The notes below the pieces were generated by a model, which searched no databases, was not told the origin of the DNA, and saw only the letters and a program-made list of their open reading frames with translations. Of a stretch of 64,000 nucleotides of DNA, positions 60,101-64,000 are shown one piece after another; within the stretch, counting starts at the first letter, position 1; the number at the start of each line of letters is the position of its first letter. Source of the stretch: Patagioenas fasciata (Eukaryota; Chordata; Aves; Columbiformes; Columbidae); assembly GCF_037038585.1 (NCBI RefSeq), contig NC_092522.1, positions 49,699,661 to 49,763,660 on the forward strand, written 5' to 3'. The position numbers were made by a program, and so were the translations under genes.

Positions 60101-63100
60101 AATTGTGTGTATATTTTGGATTCAAGCAGACATCATGCTCTTCCAGGCATATCCTAGAGGGCAGCCACCTAACTTCCACATTGCATAAAACCAGAAAACC
60201 TCTCATGGCCTCGAAGCCCATTGGAAGAACTGCATGCAAAGAGCAGCTTTGCTGCTGGGACGTAGCCAGGTTGCATCCCAGACTTCCCAGTGAGTATGAT
60301 GTGAGGGGCTGGACCCCTCTGCTGTGGGTTGTGTAGGGCACAGCACAGGAGCAATGTGCCCGTGTAAGGCAAACATGGCCCTGTCCTTGTTTCCCTCCAT
60401 AGACCACAGCAAATTTCTCCAGCAAGGTGCTGTTATCGTGCAACACAGGAAGCACCAGACAAGGTACTTCTGTCATTATTATGGCAGAAAGAAACAGCCC
60501 ATGATTAGGGCTCACTGAAATGATGGACTGTGCCTTGTGCAGGGTGGAAATCACTCCACCGCTGCTCAAAATTTCACTAAGAATGGCACCTTCCTTGCTG
60601 GCAACCTTCACAGTTACATTGTCAAAATTCATCTTCTCCAGAAGCCTCTGAGGAAGTGAGAATTGACAGCGTTTTTACTGTAAGTTACAGCTTTTATGAT
60701 TACAGAGAAAATCTAGAAAATGGCATTTGAGTAGGCCTTAAAGGTTCAGAAACCAGAATATAAATAAAGATCAACCCAAAGATGATATTTTTTGAAGTCT
60801 AAACCCTGTTGATAATTTTAGTGGCCCTAACTCATGGCTTGGAAATGCTTTGATATCTTGTTGCTTTTCCTAACATGAAATAACCCTACACTGGCTTTGT
60901 TTACAGGCTGGGATTTCCTTCCCTAATAAATGATTGAAAGCATTTGGACAATTAAGTCTCCAGAGTTGTTAATTTAGTAGTTTCTCTCATCACTAACAAC
61001 AAGCTCTTGAAAAGCATTAACACCAAACTACCAGAAGAGTAGGAATTAGTGGCATAAAGACCTTGAAGACACAGCGTTAGTTTTCTAACACTGCATTTTT
61101 TAACTGAGTAGTATTCTTTTTCTCCCTGTAGTCTTTCTCTCTTGCATGCATGTCTCTCAGATGCACCAACAAGGGAGAGAGATATGGAATACCACTGCTT
61201 TGGATGCATATTAATATATATATATTGGTGCACATACTTTATACAAAATATGTAATATAAATAATAATTTATTTTAAAGCATACATGTAGGACAGCTTGC
61301 ATACAAGGCTTCAGTAATAACCTCCAGTAGTGAGGTCAATGGTCCCCTAAACTGACTGACAGACAACTTTTGATTCACTGTTTGATACCAAGATCAGAGC
61401 ATCCTGCTTTCACTACAAGTCTCAGAACAGGAATCTCAATGTACTTTCTGTTATCAAGAGAATATCCAAAGGATTCAAGCACCAAAAACCTATTTAGAGT
61501 AACTTCAACACTGGAACAAAATTATGTTTTGTAATAACAAAATTAGCGACAGTTCATACAATTCGAACAGTCAGCTGAGGAAGGGGTGTCCTCTTTGGCT
61601 CTTCACAGCAAAGACCTGTGGGTTGAGAGGAGTTTGTGAAGGGAAACACCCCTGTCACTAGATTTACCGAGGCTGAGAAGAGCCATGAGGGGCATGAGCA
61701 CATGGTCTTTGCCATAATTACTTGTGACCACTTTCGTGAAGAAGTTTTCATATTCTATTTCTCTTTTCATTTTCTGTTTCATATGTAAAAAACGAATTCA
61801 CAGGCCCCTGTGGCCTTTATCTAGCCGGTTTTCAAAAGATGACAACAAACATCAGCGTTACTGTCCTTTGGCTCCTATGTGCTCTACAGTCGCAGGACCA
61901 GCACCCTCGCAGGAAAAGCTGTAAGGGCATCTCGAGGAGAAGCGAATGATCTGAGGTTTACTGCCAGGCAGACTGGAGAAGAGGTATCCCACAGCAATGC
62001 CCTGGTCACCGCATCTCAGCTTTCTGTATCTCCCATCCCAGGTCATCCCTTCAGTGCCGGAGGTGGAGGAGGCACTTCAGGATGGAAGCCCAGCCCTCCC
62101 GCCAAAAGGGACAGCAAAGAGCCCGACTGTGCCCCGGTCTGCTCTGGAAACAACATGACAGATGGAGCTGGCCACGACCCTTGGAGTTTTGTTGAAAGGG
62201 GAAATGCCAGCACATTTTCAGCAGTTTGATTGCAGTTATCAAGACTGAACATTTCTAAGCCTCTATCTCTTGAATATTAAAATATGTGTATATATTTGCT
62301 TGCATCCTGTTGACATTTGATGTCCTCCAGGACCATGAATGCCCCTTCCCTACAACCGCCACTGATGCAGAGTCCTGTTGTCTCTTGCAATGGCCCAGCA
62401 TGGAAAGAAAACAGGCATCACAGAAAAACGAATTAGCTGTAGGCAGGGGCTTTTGAACTGAGGACATTTTGCAGGTAGCTGGTTGCAAGTGCTGGGGCTG
62501 TTGAAGTCAAAAGCAATTTTAAATGTGGCAGAAAAAACTTGAAGCCTATGAATTTTTAAACAGTAGGGCTCTGGAGCAATCAAAAATCTTTCAGTGCACC
62601 TCTTCAGTAACAACTTGTTCATGTGCCACATGTTTTTCCTCTCTCTAATTAGGTTATAATTACCCTGTTTACAATGTTGTGTGTGGTGAATGCACTTGTG
62701 TGTCTTGCCCACTCTTCTCAAGTCAATGGGGCAGCTTGCATCTGGTTCTTGCCCACCTCAGGTAAGTCACTGCCCTCACCAGGGCTGGTTTGCAGCTGCT
62801 CACACTGTCACAGGTGGCTCAGCTGCCTGAGCAGAGCAGGGATTTGAGCTGTATCACCTGGATGCCAGAAGGATGCTGGAGCTGCTGGGTTCTGCCTTGC
62901 TTTTGCTGTCTTTTTGGTTTTTTCTTAACTGTGAAATACCTCAGTGTCATCTTCTGGCAGTGGGAAGTTCTAAAATGCATTATTTTACCCTTTTGTGGGG
63001 CAGGAACCTGGTTTGTGGGTGGCTACAGTGCTGGAGGCTGAGATGCTGCAAATGCTGGCAATCACCTCTCCCAGCCTTGGGGAAGCTGATGGCAAGTGTG

Positions 63101-64000
63101 GCTTCCTTTGAGCCTGTGTGTTTTGGTTGGGTGCTGGTCAAGCTGGGATGGATGTCCTAGGAGTACCTGGAGAGCCAGAGCTCCCATCCATGGTGGTCTG
63201 GGGACTGGTGGTGTTACAGAGACAGGGAGCAGCCGCAGAGGGGACAGTAGGGATGGGCGCTACTGGAAGTATGGCTGAGTGGCCACTCCAGAGTCCCTCT
63301 GTGAAGGATGTACTGGGGACACTGCTTCTGAAACACTGGGTGCAATGTGTCCTACAAAATCATTTATTTCAGCTGGAAGTTTAGGAATTTCTTCCCTAAG
63401 TATTTCTACTGCCTGGGCAAAAATGATGCCTAAAATCAGCTTCCTCAGATAAAAACATTTTTGTCATATTTGGTACATTCCTATCTGAACACTGAAAGAC
63501 AGCTGTTTGGGCTGGGTTACAGAGACAAATCTGTTTGTAACTATACTGATCTGGCATTGTTAGTCCTGGAATTAATAGCTTTTTTTATCTGTCTACATCC
63601 TATGCTCATTTTTTCCATAGTCAGAGAGTGCCAGAGGAAGCATTATAAGGGCTACATAATTAAAACCAGAAGTGCCTCCCAGTGAACTTCGCAATAAATG
63701 CTAATGGCATTTCTAGCCAAAGTAATGCCCAGGGGGACTCATTGCAAATGAACTAATAAGGCCTCAGTGCTGTTGCTTTTATGGGTTTTAACTGCAACTG
63801 TACAGCTGAAAGGAGTCAGGATTTGGATTTTGTTCTTCATGTCAGTTTAAGTCCTCTGTAACTGCGGTCACTGACTACTGGTTAAAACCTGTGAGACCAG
63901 GTTCAGAAGCCACCCCTGACTCTGTTGTTTATCACCGTGTAACTTCTATTACCATCACAGCCCAGTTTCTCCATTTACTCTTCTGGCTCTACACTAGTGA
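54200..64000. other. Right flank, no supported gene
   Basis: Nearly 10 kb with only short or featureless open frames. The longest, 189 codons on the minus strand (60632-60063), and 181 codons (58486-57941) show no signal peptide, domain or repeat I recognise. A G-run (GGGGGGTGGGGGGGG) lies at 56421-56435 and an AT repeat near 61.2 kb. By amniote synteny C1orf198 should come next on the minus strand; its conserved C terminus was not found here, so it probably starts beyond the window. Confidence 0.55.

Noticed and set aside
1-64000. CRISPR arrays, operons, tRNA or rRNA genes, prokaryotic mobile elements, full-length endogenous retroviruses
   Set aside because: None seen; the window is vertebrate DNA with spliced genes, and no LTR pair or gag/pol/env-like frame was noticed.

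Overview
The window is vertebrate nuclear DNA and almost certainly avian. It has long introns with GT-AG splicing. Three CR1 LINE tails carry the characteristic bird 3' end (TTGGACTTGATGATCC followed by TTCTATGATTCTATG-type repeats). The two protein-coding genes I can recognise are angiotensinogen (AGT, minus strand) and calpain-9 (CAPN9, plus strand). They sit side by side and diverge, the arrangement known in other amniotes (human 1q42: COG2, AGT, CAPN9, C1orf198). The species cannot be fixed from the sequence alone.

Layout: 1-5.1 kb holds no gene I can support. It may include the 3' flank or 3' UTR of the left neighbour (COG2 by synteny), but no COG2 exon was recognised. 5.5-10.4 kb holds the four coding exons of AGT on the minus strand (463 codons, 790+265+145+192 nt with the stop). 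A good TATA-type promoter and a roughly 60-nt non-coding first exon candidate lie about 5.5 kb further up, near 15.9-16.0 kb. About 16.0-26.1 kb is intergenic and contains a CR1 tail and a possible old hAT-type element. 26.565-53.695 kb holds all 20 coding exons of CAPN9 (690 codons plus stop), followed by a 3' UTR with a canonical AATAAA at 54106. 54.2-64.0 kb has no recognisable gene; C1orf198, expected next by synteny, was looked for and not seen.

AGT encodes the secreted non-inhibitory serpin that is cleaved by renin to angiotensin I. Here the decapeptide is DRVYVHPFNL, so angiotensin II is the Val5 form and residue 9 is Asn. CAPN9 encodes a calcium-dependent cytosolic cysteine protease of digestive epithelium. 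Its catalytic triad Cys97, His254, Asn278 and at least two canonical EF-hand loops are intact. Both genes look functional: every exon keeps frame, most exon lengths equal those I remember for the families, and no internal stop or frameshift was found. The two genes are neighbours without a known functional link.

I found no previously undescribed system. The most useful second looks are the angiotensin residue 9, the candidate AGT promoter, a tandem splice acceptor in CAPN9 that would shift frame, a G-rich run just before the last CAPN9 micro-exon, and a 676-bp pair of hAT-like ends.
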